64,000 nucleotides of DNA from Morganella psychrotolerans (GCF_001676055.1 NZ_LZEX01000044.1:124001-188000); one strand, 5' to 3'. Shown: positions 49,935 to 60,645, counted from the first letter of the stretch. The notes: a model not told the origin generated them from the sequence alone. Numbers and translations: made by a program.

Positions 49935-50786
49935 TTACTGGCGGGCCAGACGGGCTGCGGATGGTGTAAAGTCCGTATTTGTACGCCACGGATTGATATC
50001 CAGCCCGCCGCGCCGTGTGTAACGGGCGTAGACGGTCAGGGTTGCCGGGCGGCAGTGTGTATTGATATCAGTAAAAATACGCTCAACACACTGTTCATGA
50101 AATTCGTTATGGTTGCGGAATGACACCAGATAGCGCAGTAGTTTGGCGCGATCGATCCGTGGACCACGGTATTGGATTGAGACCGATCCCCAATCCGGCT
50201 GCTGTGTGATCAGGCAGTTTGATTTTAACAGGTGGCTGACTAACGTTTCTTCAACGAAATCGTCGTTGTCATTGACCGCGTCAATAAGATACTCACTGCT
50301 AAACTGATAATCCGCAATAGTAATATCCTGATAATCAAGACATTCACCGGTAAAATCAACGATTTTTTGTTCAGCGAACTGTTCCGGGCGCAGAAGTTTA
50401 ACGGTTACCTCACCCTGTGCGCAGGCACTCAAATCCTGCTCCAGTGTTTTTCGTACATCATCAGCAGAGGCAAAAACAGTCTGATTAAAGCTGTTGAGAT
50501 AGAGCTTAAAGCTTTTTGATTCAATCAGATTCAGCCCGCCGGCATCGAGTGAGACATAACCCAGCGCGATACAGGGAACCCCGTTGGGTTGCAGCCAGGA
50601 GAGCTCATACAGCGTCCAGAGATCCGCACCACGGAAAGGCAGGTTATCTGCATGCAGATGCAGTGCATCCCGGTTCAGGCTGCGCGGTACACCCTGCAAT
50701 AATGCGGGATTGTAGTGCTGCTCGTAGCCGGTTTTTTTGCCCAGCGTCAGAGACGCTAACTCAGCTTTTCCTTCATACAGAGACAT
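49935..50786 (-). CDS. queF: NADPH-dependent 7-cyano-7-deazaguanine reductase QueF
   Basis: Reduces preQ0 to preQ1 in queuosine synthesis for tRNA. 283 aa (E. coli 282) from the ATG at 50786, which has AAAGG upstream; the frame is open another 20 codons, without homology. It is the long, two-module T-fold form: the nucleophile is Cys191 in [13 protein letters not shown], and the NADPH motif [15 protein letters not shown] lies at about 89-103. Divergent from syd as in E. coli. Confidence 0.97.
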   Translation of the reverse strand: MSLYEGKAELASLTLGKKTGYEQHYNPALLQGVPRSLNRDALHLHADNLPFRGADLWTLYELSWLQPNGVPCIALGYVSLDAGGLNLIESKSFKLYLNSFNQTVFASADDVRKTLEQDLSACAQGEVTVKLLRPEQFAEQKIVDFTGECLDYQDITIADYQFSSEYLIDAVNDNDDFVEETLVSHLLKSNCLITQQPDWGSVSIQYRGPRIDRAKLLRYLVSFRNHNEFHEQCVERIFTDINTHCRPATLTVYARYTRRGGLDINPWRTNTDFTPSAARLARQ

Positions 50787-50894
50787 ATATAGCCTTTTAA
50801 CATCAGATGACAAAATTGTACGCCTGTCGCCAATATAGCCTGTCATACGTTACTATAGCGATATGGCACACTTATTTTTATCAGGTTTTGCGAA

Positions 50895-51446
50895 ATGACC
50901 CGAACGGTTTCTCAGGCGTTACATCAGTTTACCCGACATTATGTCGGTTTATGTCAGGAAAAAACAGGCTTAGCGCCGGTCAGTCATGAACTTTACAGCA
51001 TTCCGTCACCGTGTATTATTCGTACAGGTGATGAGTGTGTGTACTGGATGCCGGCAGCATTTACGGCTGATCCACATTTACAACCGGTTGAAAATGCGCT
51101 GGGAATTGAAGTGCATCCGGATGTGGCTGAATATTACACACAGCAGTTCGCGGGGGATATGCAGGCGAACTTTGAGGGGCTGCCGCTCAGTCTGGTACAG
51201 GTCTGGAGTGAAGACGATTTTATCCGTCTTCAGGAAAACCTGATAGGTCACCTGGTGACACAGCGGCGTCTCAAACTTCCGCCGACCCTGTTTATTGCCA
51301 CCCTTGAGTCAGAGTTTGACATCATTTCAGTCTGTAATCTGAGCGGGGAAGTTCTCCTGGAAACATTCGGCACTAAAAAGCGCCGGGTACTTGCTGCGGA
51401 TATTGCGACATTTCTTTCTCTGCTGACTGTTGAATTTACAGCATAA
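50895..51446 (+). CDS. syd: SecY-interacting protein Syd
   Basis: Cytoplasmic protein that binds SecY and contributes to quality control of the translocon. 183 aa (E. coli 181). Conserved stretches: IPSPCIIRT, FYT-like YYTQQFAGDMQANF, and SEDDFIRLQENLIGHLVTQRRLKLPPTLFIAT, the family core (about 97-130). Divergent from queF over about 108 bases and followed by the 425-bp gap holding a candidate regulatory RNA. Confidence 0.96.
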   Translation: MTRTVSQALHQFTRHYVGLCQEKTGLAPVSHELYSIPSPCIIRTGDECVYWMPAAFTADPHLQPVENALGIEVHPDVAEYYTQQFAGDMQANFEGLPLSLVQVWSEDDFIRLQENLIGHLVTQRRLKLPPTLFIATLESEFDIISVCNLSGEVLLETFGTKKRRVLAADIATFLSLLTVEFTA

Positions 51447-51599
51447 CGATAACTGACATCCGTGTGGGATTCTGTCGCTTTATCCTGCTGCCTCTGTCCG
51501 GAAATCATGACAGTTTGTTAAAAATAATCAGACAATTCATCAGGTTATTTTTTGTTACACGTTGATGCGACAAATAGTTACCTGTGCTTGTGTTGTTTG

Positions 51600-51726
51600 T
51601 ACCTGCGGGTTCCTGCATCCTGTCTGTGTTCATAAGGAAATGGACGAAAATAAACGGACGTATTTTCTTCAGGGACAGGATGTTATTTCATTAAAAATGA
51701 GGGGGGATTTTCCCCCCTCTTTTTTA
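51600..51726 (+). ncRNA. Candidate GGA-loop regulatory RNA (CsrB position) with strong terminator
   Basis: E. coli csrB lies exactly here, between syd and yqcC and on the same strand. An eight-bp stem ATCCTGTC (51617-51624) / GACAGGAT (51674-51681) encloses two hairpins with GGA in the loop: TTCAT-AAGGAA-ATGGA (51629-51644) and GAAAATA-AACGGACG-TATTTTC (51646-51667). Six GGA triplets fall in 51636-51707. A nine-bp GC-rich stem (51699-51707 / 51711-51719) and U-run end it. The terminator is about 250 bases past syd, so a separate transcript is likely. Few GGA motifs for CsrB, and no clear promoter; the 5' end is a guess. Confidence 0.45.
51699..51725 (+). terminator. Strong intrinsic terminator between syd and yqcC
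   Basis: Nine-bp perfect stem GAGGGGGGA / TCCCCCCTC, three-base loop, then TTTTTT. It ends either a long syd tail or the candidate RNA described for this gap. Confidence 0.92.
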
Positions 51727-51787
51727 TTGCCTTTTTTGTACCCGGATCGCGGGAATTGATTTTTACTTAATTGACACCAATGTTACG

Positions 51788-51846
51788 CTATACCCAATAT
51801 TATTCAGGATGCAGGCAGCAAGCTCCGCCTTCCTGAGATGAACTTA
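51788..51846. repeat. Dispersed palindromic repeat, partial copy I
   Basis: TATACCCAATATTATTCAGG then ATGCAGGCAGCAAGCTCCGC then CTTCCTGAGATGAACTTA: one clear family end and a degraded second end. It lies just upstream of yqcC. Confidence 0.55.
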
Positions 51847-51871
51847 TTGTGCGGGTGAACAGGTTTCAGTT

Positions 51872-52195
51872 ATGACAAAACATCAGCAGATTGTTGATAT
51901 TCTTACCGGTATTGAAGAAGAAATGCGCGCAGTTGATCTGTGGCAGGGACAGCCGCCTGCGGCAGATGCGTTTGAAAGCAAACTGCCGTTTGCCGTCGAT
52001 ACCATGAATGCCCACGAATGGTTACAGTGGATCCTTATTCCGCGCCTGTATGCTGTGATTGAGCAGGGTTCAGCATTACCGTCCGCCTTTCAGATAACCC
52101 CGTATTTTGAAGAGCATTACCGCAATGATGCAGAATCGGCACGCTATCTGGCATTATTAAATCATCTGCGGACATTGGACGGGCTTTTCGCGTGA
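51872..52195 (+). CDS. yqcC: YqcC family protein (DUF446)
   Basis: 107 aa (E. coli 109), all-helical single-domain protein with the family centre FAVDTMNAHEWLQWILIPRLYAVIE (about 35-60). Function not established. It overlaps the GTG start of truC by four bases, and the tight yqcC-truC-yqcA arrangement is that of E. coli. It is preceded by a repeat copy and the terminator of the candidate RNA, so its promoter should lie within about 140 bases upstream. Confidence 0.93.
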   Translation: MTKHQQIVDILTGIEEEMRAVDLWQGQPPAADAFESKLPFAVDTMNAHEWLQWILIPRLYAVIEQGSALPSAFQITPYFEEHYRNDAESARYLALLNHLRTLDGLFA

Positions 52196-52917
52196 GTCAG
52201 TTATTAGAAATTTGCTATCAGGATGAATATCTTATTGCAATCAATAAGCCTGCCGGATGGTTAGTCCACCGCAGCTGGCTTGACCGCCATGAGACGGTTT
52301 TTGTGATGCAGACATTGCGCGACCAGATTGGTCAGCATGTTTTTCCTGTCCATCGCCTGGATCGCCCGACATCGGGTGTGCTGCTGATGGCGCTCTCTTC
52401 TGATGTGGCAAGGCTGCTGTCTCAGCAGCTTGAGCGCCACGAGATGCAGAAAACGTATCATGCCATTGTGCGTGGCTGGATAGAAGAAACCGCCACCCTG
52501 GATTATGCGCTGACAGAAGAGCTGGATAAAATCGCGGATAAATTTGCCACGGAAAAACCGGCACAACCGGCGGTGACTCACTACCGACCGCTGGCGCGGA
52601 TTGAATGCCCGGTTGCTGTCGGGCGTTATCCGACCTCCCGCTATACCCTGATGGAGCTGAAACCGGAAACCGGACGAAAACATCAGCTGCGCCGACATAT
52701 GACTCATTTGCGCCACCCGATTATCGGCGACAGCGCTCACGGCGACCTGCGGCAAAACCGGGGGTTCACTGAGCATTTCGGCAGCCGCAGACTGATGTTG
52801 CACGCCTCTGAGCTGTCTCTGATGCATCCGGTTACCGGTGTACCATTAGTGTTCCGCGCCCCCTTTGATGAGCAATGGCAGCAGGTTGCGGCACAGTTTG
52901 GCTGGACGTTACCCTGA
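52192..52917 (+). CDS. truC: tRNA pseudouridine(65) synthase TruC
   Basis: Makes pseudouridine at position 65 of tRNA-Ile and tRNA-Asp. 241 aa with a GTG start overlapping yqcC. The RluA-family motif HRLDRPTSG puts the catalytic Asp at residue 57; KPAGWLVHRS near the N terminus and GRKHQLRRHMTHLRHPIIGD near the C terminus are family motifs. The E. coli enzyme has 260 aa; the shorter length comes from the C-terminal side. Confidence 0.96.
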   Translation: MSQLLEICYQDEYLIAINKPAGWLVHRSWLDRHETVFVMQTLRDQIGQHVFPVHRLDRPTSGVLLMALSSDVARLLSQQLERHEMQKTYHAIVRGWIEETATLDYALTEELDKIADKFATEKPAQPAVTHYRPLARIECPVAVGRYPTSRYTLMELKPETGRKHQLRRHMTHLRHPIIGDSAHGDLRQNRGFTEHFGSRRLMLHASELSLMHPVTGVPLVFRAPFDEQWQQVAAQFGWTLP

Positions 52918-52964
52918 ACATCGTAAAAATGATTTTTCTGATTAAATCTGACTGAAAAGGACAA

Positions 52965-53417
52965 ATGATGGCGCGTATCGGTATTTTTGTCGGCACAGTG
53001 TATGGCAATTCGCTGGCTGTGGGTGAAGAAGCACAGGCTGTCCTGACGGACGCCGGTCATGATGTGACATTATTTGATGAACCGGAACTTGCACAGTGGA
53101 AAGCCTATCTGACGGATGTGGCGCTGGTGATTACCTCCACGACCGGGCAGGGTGATTTACCGGATAATATCCGCGCGCTGTTTGCCGGGCTGCGCGATGA
53201 CGTTGGTTATCAGCCATCCCTGCGTTACGGCATTATCGCGCTGGGCGACAGCAGTTATGATAACTTTGCCGGTGGTGGTCAGCAGTTTGATGAACTATTG
53301 CAAGAGCAACAGGCGCAGCGCATTGGTGAGATGCTGGTGATTGACGGCGCAGACGTTGCCGTGCCTGAAGAGTATGCACTGGCGTGGATAACACAGTGGG
53401 CCGCGCTGATTAAGTAA
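52965..53417 (+). CDS. yqcA: Flavodoxin YqcA
   Basis: Short-chain flavodoxin, 150 aa (E. coli 149), an FMN-binding electron carrier. The phosphate loop GTVYGNS is at residues 7-13, the [13 protein letters not shown] and [13 protein letters not shown] isoalloxazine-contact loops follow, and the C-terminal helix WITQWAALI is intact. Related to MioC; physiological partner not established. The ATG has AAAAGGA upstream, 47 bases after truC. Confidence 0.95.
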   Translation: MMARIGIFVGTVYGNSLAVGEEAQAVLTDAGHDVTLFDEPELAQWKAYLTDVALVITSTTGQGDLPDNIRALFAGLRDDVGYQPSLRYGIIALGDSSYDNFAGGGQQFDELLQEQQAQRIGEMLVIDGADVAVPEEYALAWITQWAALIK

Positions 53418-53462
53418 CTAAAAACCTCGCCGTTATAAGCCTGACACGGCACAACGGCGCAG

Positions 53463-53525
53463 TATACCTTTATCATTCAGACGCAGGTGCGTTGGCAGGC
53501 CTGCATCCTGAATGATAAAGGGTAT
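53463..53525. repeat. Dispersed palindromic repeat, core-deleted copy G at a synteny joint
   Basis: 63 bp: TATACCTTTATCATTCAGAC and, at the other end, CTGCATCCTGAATGATAAAG followed by GGTAT. The arms pair over about 25 bases, making this one of the most perfect palindromes of the family. It fills the gap between convergent yqcA and yaeH and may act as a terminator for both. Confidence 0.8.
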
Positions 53526-53535
53526 TGGCTGAGGA

Positions 53536-53922
53536 TTATTTGCGGGTCAGTTTTTCAAGATCGCTTTCAATCTCAGCGATTTTGTTTGACACAACATGCT
53601 CCAGATGGCGCAGATCGTCGAGGATCTTGCGTTTAAGATCAACTTCCGGCAGCGCACTTTCATCCTGTATGCAAATTTTATCCAGCTCTTCAATAACATA
53701 ACGAAGGTTGCTGTTGATTTCGTTGACTTCTTTAAAGCCCTGCGCGTCCTGAATCGTTTTGCGCTGGCGCGGGTATTTAAACTTCACGCTTTTGGCAAAA
53801 AACTCACCTTTATCTTTGCGAAAATAGATTTTCAGAATGTCATTGTTCGCTTCCTGACGAAGGGTATAGCGATCAATATCTTCAGGATGCGTAATTCCCA
53901 GACTTTTTAAATTGTCATACAT
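53536..53922 (-). CDS. yaeH: YaeH family protein (DUF3461)
   Basis: 128 aa, as in E. coli, from the ATG at 53922 ([10 protein letters not shown]) with AGGTGG five bases upstream; a GTG three codons earlier is possible. Highly conserved, charged and helical, with [38 protein letters not shown]-type N half and [21 protein letters not shown] half. Function unknown. Next to dapD as in E. coli, but with its own upstream region after a dapD terminator. Confidence 0.95.
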   Translation of the reverse strand: MYDNLKSLGITHPEDIDRYTLRQEANNDILKIYFRKDKGEFFAKSVKFKYPRQRKTIQDAQGFKEVNEINSNLRYVIEELDKICIQDESALPEVDLKRKILDDLRHLEHVVSNKIAEIESDLEKLTRK

Positions 53923-53990
53923 GTGCGCCACCTATTTAGAGTATATTCTGTTCTGTTTTCACCGGATGCGGCGAAAGATAAACTGCACGG

Positions 53991-54023
53991 ATAATAAAAT
54001 AGCGGAGTTATTATCCGCTATTT
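53991..54023 (-). terminator. Intrinsic terminator of dapD
   Basis: Ten-bp stem AAATAGCGGA / TCCGCTATTT with a seven-base loop just after the dapD stop; the minus-strand sequence continues TTTTATTAT. Confidence 0.85.
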
Positions 54024-54029
54024 CTGAGA

Positions 54030-54854
54030 TTAGTCTATGGTGCGTAACAATTCATTAATCCCGACTTTTCCCCGGGTTTTTTCATCCACTTTTTTGACGA
54101 TGACCGCACAATAGAGGCTGTAGCTGCCATCTTTTGACGGCAGATTGCCGGAGACAACCACTGAGCCTGCCGGTACGCGTCCGTAGTGAATTTCACCGGT
54201 TTCACGATCGTAAATTTTGGTGCTCTGTCCGATGAAAACCCCCATCGAAATGACCGAGCCGGTTTCCACTATCACGCCTTCAACCACTTCTGAACGTGCG
54301 CCGACAAAGCAGTTATCTTCAATAATGGTCGGATTCGCCTGCAACGGCTCTAACACGCCGCCGATACCGACTCCGCCGGAGAGATGCACATTTTTCCCGA
54401 TCTGTGCACATGAGCCGACAGTCGCCCAGGTATCAACCATTGTGCCTTCATCCACATAAGCGCCGATATTGACATAAGACGGCATCAGCACTGTGTTGCG
54501 GGCAATATAAGCACCACGGCGGGCTGCGGCCGGCGGCACGACACGAAAGCCTTCGCGCTCAAAACGAGCCTGGTCGTATCCGGCGAATTTCATCGGGACT
54601 TTATCGAAATAGCGGGACTCCGAGCCATCCATGACCTGATTATCACTGATACGGAAAGAGAGCAGCACTGCTTTTTTCAGCCACTGATGGGTTACCCAGG
54701 TATCGCCGATTTTTTCTGCGACCCGCAGTTTCCCGCAATCCAGTAACTCAATCACCTGATTGACTGCTTCGCGCAGTGCAGGCGTGGTGGTTGCCGGTGT
54801 GATGGCGGCGCGGTCTTCAAAGGCGGATTCAATAATGGCCTGTAATTGCTGCAT
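54030..54854 (-). CDS. dapD: 2,3,4,5-tetrahydropyridine-2,6-dicarboxylate N-succinyltransferase
   Basis: Succinylates tetrahydrodipicolinate in the diaminopimelate/lysine pathway. 274 aa, the E. coli length, from the ATG at 54854; the ATG three codons upstream is only two bases from the AAAGGA ribosome site. The left-handed beta-helix (hexapeptide repeats) covers about 105-240, including [20 protein letters not shown]-type turns and [13 protein letters not shown]. Followed by its own terminator. Confidence 0.97.
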   Translation of the reverse strand: MQQLQAIIESAFEDRAAITPATTTPALREAVNQVIELLDCGKLRVAEKIGDTWVTHQWLKKAVLLSFRISDNQVMDGSESRYFDKVPMKFAGYDQARFEREGFRVVPPAAARRGAYIARNTVLMPSYVNIGAYVDEGTMVDTWATVGSCAQIGKNVHLSGGVGIGGVLEPLQANPTIIEDNCFVGARSEVVEGVIVETGSVISMGVFIGQSTKIYDRETGEIHYGRVPAGSVVVSGNLPSKDGSYSLYCAVIVKKVDEKTRGKVGINELLRTID

Positions 54855-54891
54855 TGACGTCATGTTCCTTTTATCGGGTGATTTGACAAAT

Positions 54892-57546
54892 TTACTCTGT
54901 TTTATCCTTTGAATTGAGGGCTTTTGTCAACCTTTTAGCCAGTTCTTCCTGAATGTTTTTATTCAGCGCTTTATTATCCTTATCCGTCAGAATGAAGATA
55001 TCCTCTACTTTTTCGCCGGTTGTGGTGATCCGCGCACCATGCAACTGTAAAGCGAGCCCGGCAAAAATTTGTCCGACCTGCGCCAGCAATCCGGGCTTGT
55101 CTAAGGCATACAATTCCATATAACTGCGCAATCCCCGTTTGTTGTGGATAAATCGGATACGGGTCGGTACATCGAAATGACGCAGCTTTGCCGGTGCGGT
55201 GCGGGTGCGGTGATTGGGGATAAAATCGGTGGTCACCGCGGCGGCAAGCGCGTGACGGATGCATTCGTGGCGGTCGGCGGCAAGCTGTTTACCGTCCGGC
55301 TCCAGTACCACAAAGGAGTCCATTGCCATGTTGTCCCGGTTAGTAAAAATCTGCGCATTCTGGACACTCAGATTGCGGCGATCCAATTCACTGACCACTG
55401 AGGCAAACAGTGAAGGCCGGTCGTGGCACCAGATAAAAATTTCACTGCCGCCATGGCTGCGCTGGTTGCTGATAAGGATCAGCGGCGAGTCTGTATCGTG
55501 GCTTATCAGGGCTTTTGCGTGCCAGGCAAGTTGTTCAGGGGTATGGCGCAGAAAATAATCTGCGTGGCAGCGCGACCAGAGCAACTGAAGGCGCTGTTCA
55601 TCCGTACCGTACTGGCGCAGCAGTGCCAGGGCGCGATCGCGGTGATGGCGGATACGCTGGCGCAGATTGGGTTTGTTATGCACTCCGCGCAGCAACTGGT
55701 TTTCCGTACTGATAAACAGCTCCTGAAGCAGACTGCGCCGCCAGCTGTTCCACAGCGAGGCATTGGTCGCCCAGATATCCGCCACTGTCAGACAAATAAG
55801 ATAGCGCAGGCGATCAACTGTCCGGACTTCGTCGGCAAAGGTGCGGATCACTTCCGGATCCTGAATATCGCGGCGCTGTGCAGTGACTGACATCAGAAGG
55901 TGTTGTTCAACCAGCCAGCTGACCAGATCGGTATCTTCTTCACTCAGCGAGTGGTATTCACAGAACTGACGGGCATCGGCTGCGCCAACGACAGCATGAT
56001 CACCCTGTCTGCCCTTGGCGATATCATGGAACAGGGCGGCAAGGCGCAGCAGCTCCGGCTGTGCAAGCGCCGGATAAACATCCACACAAACAGGATGGTT
56101 TACCCGCTCTGATTCCCGCTTGAATGTGTCTATTTTTCCCAGCACGCGGAGCGTGTGTTCATCGACCGTATAGGCATGGAATAAATCGAACTGCATTTGT
56201 CCGACAATATTACTCCACAGCGGCATGTAGGCGCTCAGTACGCCGTGGCGGTGCATCGGGACAAACGCCGCACTTACCCCGCGCGGATGGCGGAGAATAG
56301 CAATAAACAGCTCCCGCGCCTGCGGGTATTCCATCAGCGGGCGGGTGAGGTGGCGGCGGGCATGACGCAACTGACGCAATGTCGCGGAATCAATCCCGGT
56401 AATACGCTCATCGCAGGCCATCAAATAAAACATCCGCATTATTGCAGCGGGGTCGTGGCTGAATGTGTCACTGTCAACTAAGCCGATCCGGTGTCCGTAT
56501 AACTGAAATTCGTTATCGAGCGGGCAGGGGGCGTCGTGATGACCTGAGTGTAAAATCGCTTCATCAAACAGCTGCAACAGCATCTCATTGAGCTCAGATA
56601 CACGGCGGGTAACGCGATAATAAGCTTTCATCATCCGTTCAACGGGCTGATTGCGTTCCCCGTCATAACCAAGCTGCTCTGCCACACTCAGCTGGCGGTC
56701 AAACAGCAGGCGGTTGTCGTAACGGGTCAGAGACAGATGCAGGGCGAAACGGATCCGCCAGAGTGTATCCAGGCACTCATTCAGCTCTTCCCGCTCAGCA
56801 TTGGTCAGAAAACCGGAACCGGCCATTTCAGTGAGCGACGTTGCGCCAAAATGGCGGCGGGCGACCCAGAGCAGTGTGTGGATATCCCGCAGGCCGCCGG
56901 GACTGCTTTTGATATCCGGCTCCAGGTTATAACTGGTGCTGTGATAGCGGGCATGGCGCGCGTTTTGCTCTTCCAGTTTGGCGGCAAAAAAACGCGGCGA
57001 CGGCCAGAAATCATCATTGAATACACGTTTTTGCAGTTGCAGAAACAGTGGCAGTGAGCCGCAGATAAGGCGTGATTCAATCAGATTGGTCGCGATAGTC
57101 AGGTCATTGAGCCCCTCACGGATGCACTCGTCAAGGTCACGCACACTGTGCCCGACGACCAGTTTCAGATCCCACAACAGCGCGATAAACTCACCGATTT
57201 TCGGTGTGAGTGCCTCCGGCAGCGGTGCTTCACTGAGCAGCAGAATATCCACATCGGATAACGGATGCAGCTCCCGTCGCCCGTAACCGCCGACAGCAAT
57301 CAGTGAAAATCCGGCAATATCCTCAAACCCGGCAAACTGCCACAGGCGGATAAGCAACTGATCAATATAATCACTGCGGGTCAGCAGCAGGGAATGCACC
57401 GGTTGTCCTTCGCGGAACGCTTCTGACTGCCAGCGGTGGTAGTGTTCAAGGTGTTCCCGCAAGACAGGAAGCTGCAAATCATCATCAGTAAATGACAGCG
57501 GCGAGGCGGGCTTGAGGGCAGGTGCCGCAGACCGGGCAATATCCAT
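54892..57546 (-). CDS. glnD: Bifunctional uridylyltransferase/uridylyl-removing enzyme GlnD
   Basis: Senses glutamine and uridylylates or de-uridylylates PII proteins, so controlling nitrogen assimilation. 884 aa (E. coli 890). The nucleotidyltransferase motif [19 protein letters not shown] lies near residue 87, the HD hydrolase has [17 protein letters not shown] (about 500-515), and two ACT domains close the protein ([16 protein letters not shown] and [20 protein letters not shown]). 37 bases precede dapD, so the two genes may share a transcript. Confidence 0.97.
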   Translation of the reverse strand: MDIARSAAPALKPASPLSFTDDDLQLPVLREHLEHYHRWQSEAFREGQPVHSLLLTRSDYIDQLLIRLWQFAGFEDIAGFSLIAVGGYGRRELHPLSDVDILLLSEAPLPEALTPKIGEFIALLWDLKLVVGHSVRDLDECIREGLNDLTIATNLIESRLICGSLPLFLQLQKRVFNDDFWPSPRFFAAKLEEQNARHARYHSTSYNLEPDIKSSPGGLRDIHTLLWVARRHFGATSLTEMAGSGFLTNAEREELNECLDTLWRIRFALHLSLTRYDNRLLFDRQLSVAEQLGYDGERNQPVERMMKAYYRVTRRVSELNEMLLQLFDEAILHSGHHDAPCPLDNEFQLYGHRIGLVDSDTFSHDPAAIMRMFYLMACDERITGIDSATLRQLRHARRHLTRPLMEYPQARELFIAILRHPRGVSAAFVPMHRHGVLSAYMPLWSNIVGQMQFDLFHAYTVDEHTLRVLGKIDTFKRESERVNHPVCVDVYPALAQPELLRLAALFHDIAKGRQGDHAVVGAADARQFCEYHSLSEEDTDLVSWLVEQHLLMSVTAQRRDIQDPEVIRTFADEVRTVDRLRYLICLTVADIWATNASLWNSWRRSLLQELFISTENQLLRGVHNKPNLRQRIRHHRDRALALLRQYGTDEQRLQLLWSRCHADYFLRHTPEQLAWHAKALISHDTDSPLILISNQRSHGGSEIFIWCHDRPSLFASVVSELDRRNLSVQNAQIFTNRDNMAMDSFVVLEPDGKQLAADRHECIRHALAAAVTTDFIPNHRTRTAPAKLRHFDVPTRIRFIHNKRGLRSYMELYALDKPGLLAQVGQIFAGLALQLHGARITTTGEKVEDIFILTDKDNKALNKNIQEELAKRLTKALNSKDKTE

Positions 57547-57714
57547 GAGAGATCCTTTTCGGGGATGCGGTTTTTAATAAGATTACTGTGTCAGCGGGTA
57601 AATAACCAGCGTTCAGGGGCGATTATCGTCAGGGAACGGAGCGGGTAAGAGGACGGGGGGATCCGGGGCTGTTATCCCGTCCGGCGACAGCACCGGACGG
57701 AACAGCAGAGACAC

Positions 57715-58512
57715 TTATTGCACGATAAGAATACGCGAAAGTGCGCCTTCTTCATCGTTGCGCAGCGTCATTATCTCACAGCCGTCGTCGGTAACGACCA
57801 GGGTGTGTTCATACTGCGCGGACAGACCGTGATCTTTGGTTTTCACCGTCCAGCCATCTTTCATTGTCCGGATGCGGTAATCGCCGGTGTTAACCATCGG
57901 CTCGATAGTAAATGCCATGCCTTTTTTCAGCACCACGCCGCCATCATCACCGTCATAGTGCAGAACCTGCGGCTCTTCGTGGAAACCTTCGCCGATCCCG
58001 TGCCCGCAGTAATCACGGACAACCGAGTAATCATGGCTTTCCACAAATTTCTGGATGGCCGCACCCAGGGTACGCAGGCGAATTCCGGGTCTGACCATAC
58101 GCAGAGCGAGGTAGAGACTCTCCTGCGTGACTTTGCACAAACGTTCAGCCTGAATTGACGGCGTTCCCGCAATAAACATTGCAGAGGTATCACCATGAAA
58201 ACCGTCTTTTATTACGGTCACATCGATATTAACAATATCACCGTTTTTTAAGATTTTGTCATTGTCCGGGATCCCGTGACAGACCACATCATTTACAGAG
58301 ATACAGACTGATTTCGGGAAGCCGTGATAGCCGAGACAGGCAGAAATCGCGTCCTGTTTAACGGTAATATGCTCGTGGCAGAGTCTGTCCAGCTCACCGG
58401 TGCTGACGCCCGGCACAACATGCGGTTTGATCATTTCGAGAACTTCGGCCGCGAGACGACCGGCGACACGCATTTTCCGGATGTCGTCTTCTGTTTTAAT
58501 TGTGATTGCCAT
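57715..58512 (-). CDS. map: Type I methionine aminopeptidase
   Basis: Removes the initiator methionine from nascent proteins. 265 aa (E. coli 264). The five metal ligands are visible: the two Asp in NIDVTVIKDGFHGDTS, His in GHGIGEGFHEEP, Glu in FTIEPMVN and Glu in QYEHTLVVT. Divergent from rpsB across 370 bases. A GC-rich inverted repeat (about 57675-57701) after its stop has no U-run and is not a convincing terminator. Confidence 0.98.
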   Translation of the reverse strand: MAITIKTEDDIRKMRVAGRLAAEVLEMIKPHVVPGVSTGELDRLCHEHITVKQDAISACLGYHGFPKSVCISVNDVVCHGIPDNDKILKNGDIVNIDVTVIKDGFHGDTSAMFIAGTPSIQAERLCKVTQESLYLALRMVRPGIRLRTLGAAIQKFVESHDYSVVRDYCGHGIGEGFHEEPQVLHYDGDDGGVVLKKGMAFTIEPMVNTGDYRIRTMKDGWTVKTKDHGLSAQYEHTLVVTDDGCEIMTLRNDEEGALSRILIVQ

Positions 58513-58597
58513 AATTGTAGGTATCCGAACCGGGATTATCCCGTCACTTAGGAAAATGAGAATTTAGTCGGCGGTATGTTAACAGCCGGAGAAAAGG

Positions 58598-58633
58598 ATG
58601 CCAATCATTGTGCGCCGATCATGCCAATCATTG
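58598..58633. repeat. 13-bp direct repeat in the map/rpsB promoter region
   Basis: ATGCCAATCATTG occurs at 58598-58610 and again at 58621-58633, 23 bases apart start to start, about two helical turns. It lies upstream of the presumed rpsB -10 (TATAAA at 58699-58704, followed by the GC-rich GCGCGCC). Role unknown. Confidence 0.6.
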
Positions 58634-58743
58634 AGTAATGCGCTGTCGTTTCTCAGGTGAAAAATGAAGAAAAAGTGGTATCGCCGGGGTATTTATGGTA
58701 TAAAGCGCGCCGGTATTCCGTGTATTTTTGCCCGGAAGCCGGA

Positions 58744-59602
<859 letters not shown>

Positions 59603-59654
59603 TAGAGTTCCGCTCTCAGAGCGCTCTTGTTAACCAGGTATTGCTGCAAATGGT

Positions 59655-59677
59655 TAGGGAGCCTTCATGGCTCCCTA
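59655..59677 (+). promoter_or_regulatory. rpsB-tsf intergenic hairpin
   Basis: Nine-bp perfect stem TAGGGAGCC / GGCTCCCTA with a five-base loop and no T-run. Probably an attenuator or mRNA-stabilising hairpin that sets the tsf to rpsB ratio; a similar hairpin lies here in E. coli. Confidence 0.65.
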
Positions 59678-59746
59678 TACGCATCTGATATACGAACAAA
59701 CTCCCCGCAGAAACAGTTTCTGCGAGCTCATCAAGGAAATAAACAC

Positions 59747-60600
59747 ATGTCTGGAATTACCGCTGCATTGGTAAAAGAACTGCGTGAGCGTACAGCCGCA
59801 GGTATGATGGAATGTAAAAAAGCACTGGTTGAAGCAAACGGTGATATCGAATTAGCTATCGATAACATGCGTAAATCCGGCCAGGCAAAAGCAGCGAAAA
59901 AAGCAGGCCGCGTTGCTGCTGAAGGTATCATCTTATCTGCGGTCAGCGCAGATGCAAAATTTGGCGCACTGATTGAAGTTAACTGCGAAACAGACTTCGT
60001 TGCCAAAGATGCCGGTTTCATTGCGTTTGCTCAGGATATCCTGACTTCGTTATGGCTGAAAAAACGACTGATGTCGAACAAATCGCTGCAAAATTTGAAG
60101 AACAGCGTGTAACACTGGTTACTAAAATCGGTGAAAACATTAGTTTCCGTCGCGTAGCTGTTTTAGAAAGCGACATGGTCGGTACTTATATGCACGGCGC
60201 ACGTATTGGTGTTCTGGTTGCAGGTACTAACGCCAATGAAGAGCTGCTCAAGCACATTGCAATGCACGTTGCTGCAAGCAAACCAGAATACGTGAAACCG
60301 GGTGATGTTCCTGCTGATGTTGTTGCTCACGAGAAACAAATTCAGCTGGATATCGCTATGCAATCCGGTAAACCACAAGAAATCGCAGAGAAAATGGTTC
60401 TCGGCCGTATGAATAAATTCACCGGCGAAATCTCTCTGACCGGTCAGCCGTTCGTCATGGACCCAAGCAAATCTGTTGGTGACCTGTTAAAAGAAAACGG
60501 CGCTGACGTGACTGCATTTATCCGCTTTGAAGTGGGTGAAGGTATCGAGAAAGCTGAAGCAGACTTCGCAGCTGAAGTCGCGGCAATGAGCGGTAAATAA
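59747..60600 (+). CDS. tsf: Elongation factor Ts, interrupted by a one-base deletion
   Basis: Nucleotide-exchange factor for EF-Tu; essential in E. coli. From the ATG at 59747 (AAGGAA upstream) the N-terminal UBA-like part and [19 protein letters not shown] are in one frame; from 60049 on, [20 protein letters not shown] continues in another. Adding one base after 60048 gives ...DILTSVMAEK..., a 284-aa product (E. coli 283) aligning without gap. As written the gene would stop at 60112. The second half is as well conserved as the first, so a sequencing or assembly error is by far the best explanation. Confidence 0.93.
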
Positions 60601-60610
60601 TCATTGCATC

Positions 60611-60637
60611 AGAGCCGCCGGAAGGCGGTTCTGTTTT
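60611..60637 (+). terminator. Intrinsic terminator of rpsB-tsf
   Basis: Nine-bp stem AGAGCCGCC / GGCGGTTCT with a GGAA loop, followed by GTTTTAT. Confidence 0.85.
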
Positions 60638-60645
60638 ATCTGTAT

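Noticed and set aside
51562-51759. 65-codon ORF between syd and yqcC
   Set aside because: It runs straight through the stable intrinsic terminator at 51699-51725, has no ribosome site, and no protein family features; the region is better explained as a structured RNA.
57661-57705. GC-rich inverted repeat after map as an intrinsic terminator
   Set aside because: The stem CCGTCCGG/CCGGACGG is good but no U-run follows on the minus strand.
60040-60056. Programmed ribosomal frameshift in tsf
   Set aside because: No slippery heptamer, no stimulatory hairpin or stop context, and EF-Ts is not known to use frameshifting; a one-base sequence error explains it.
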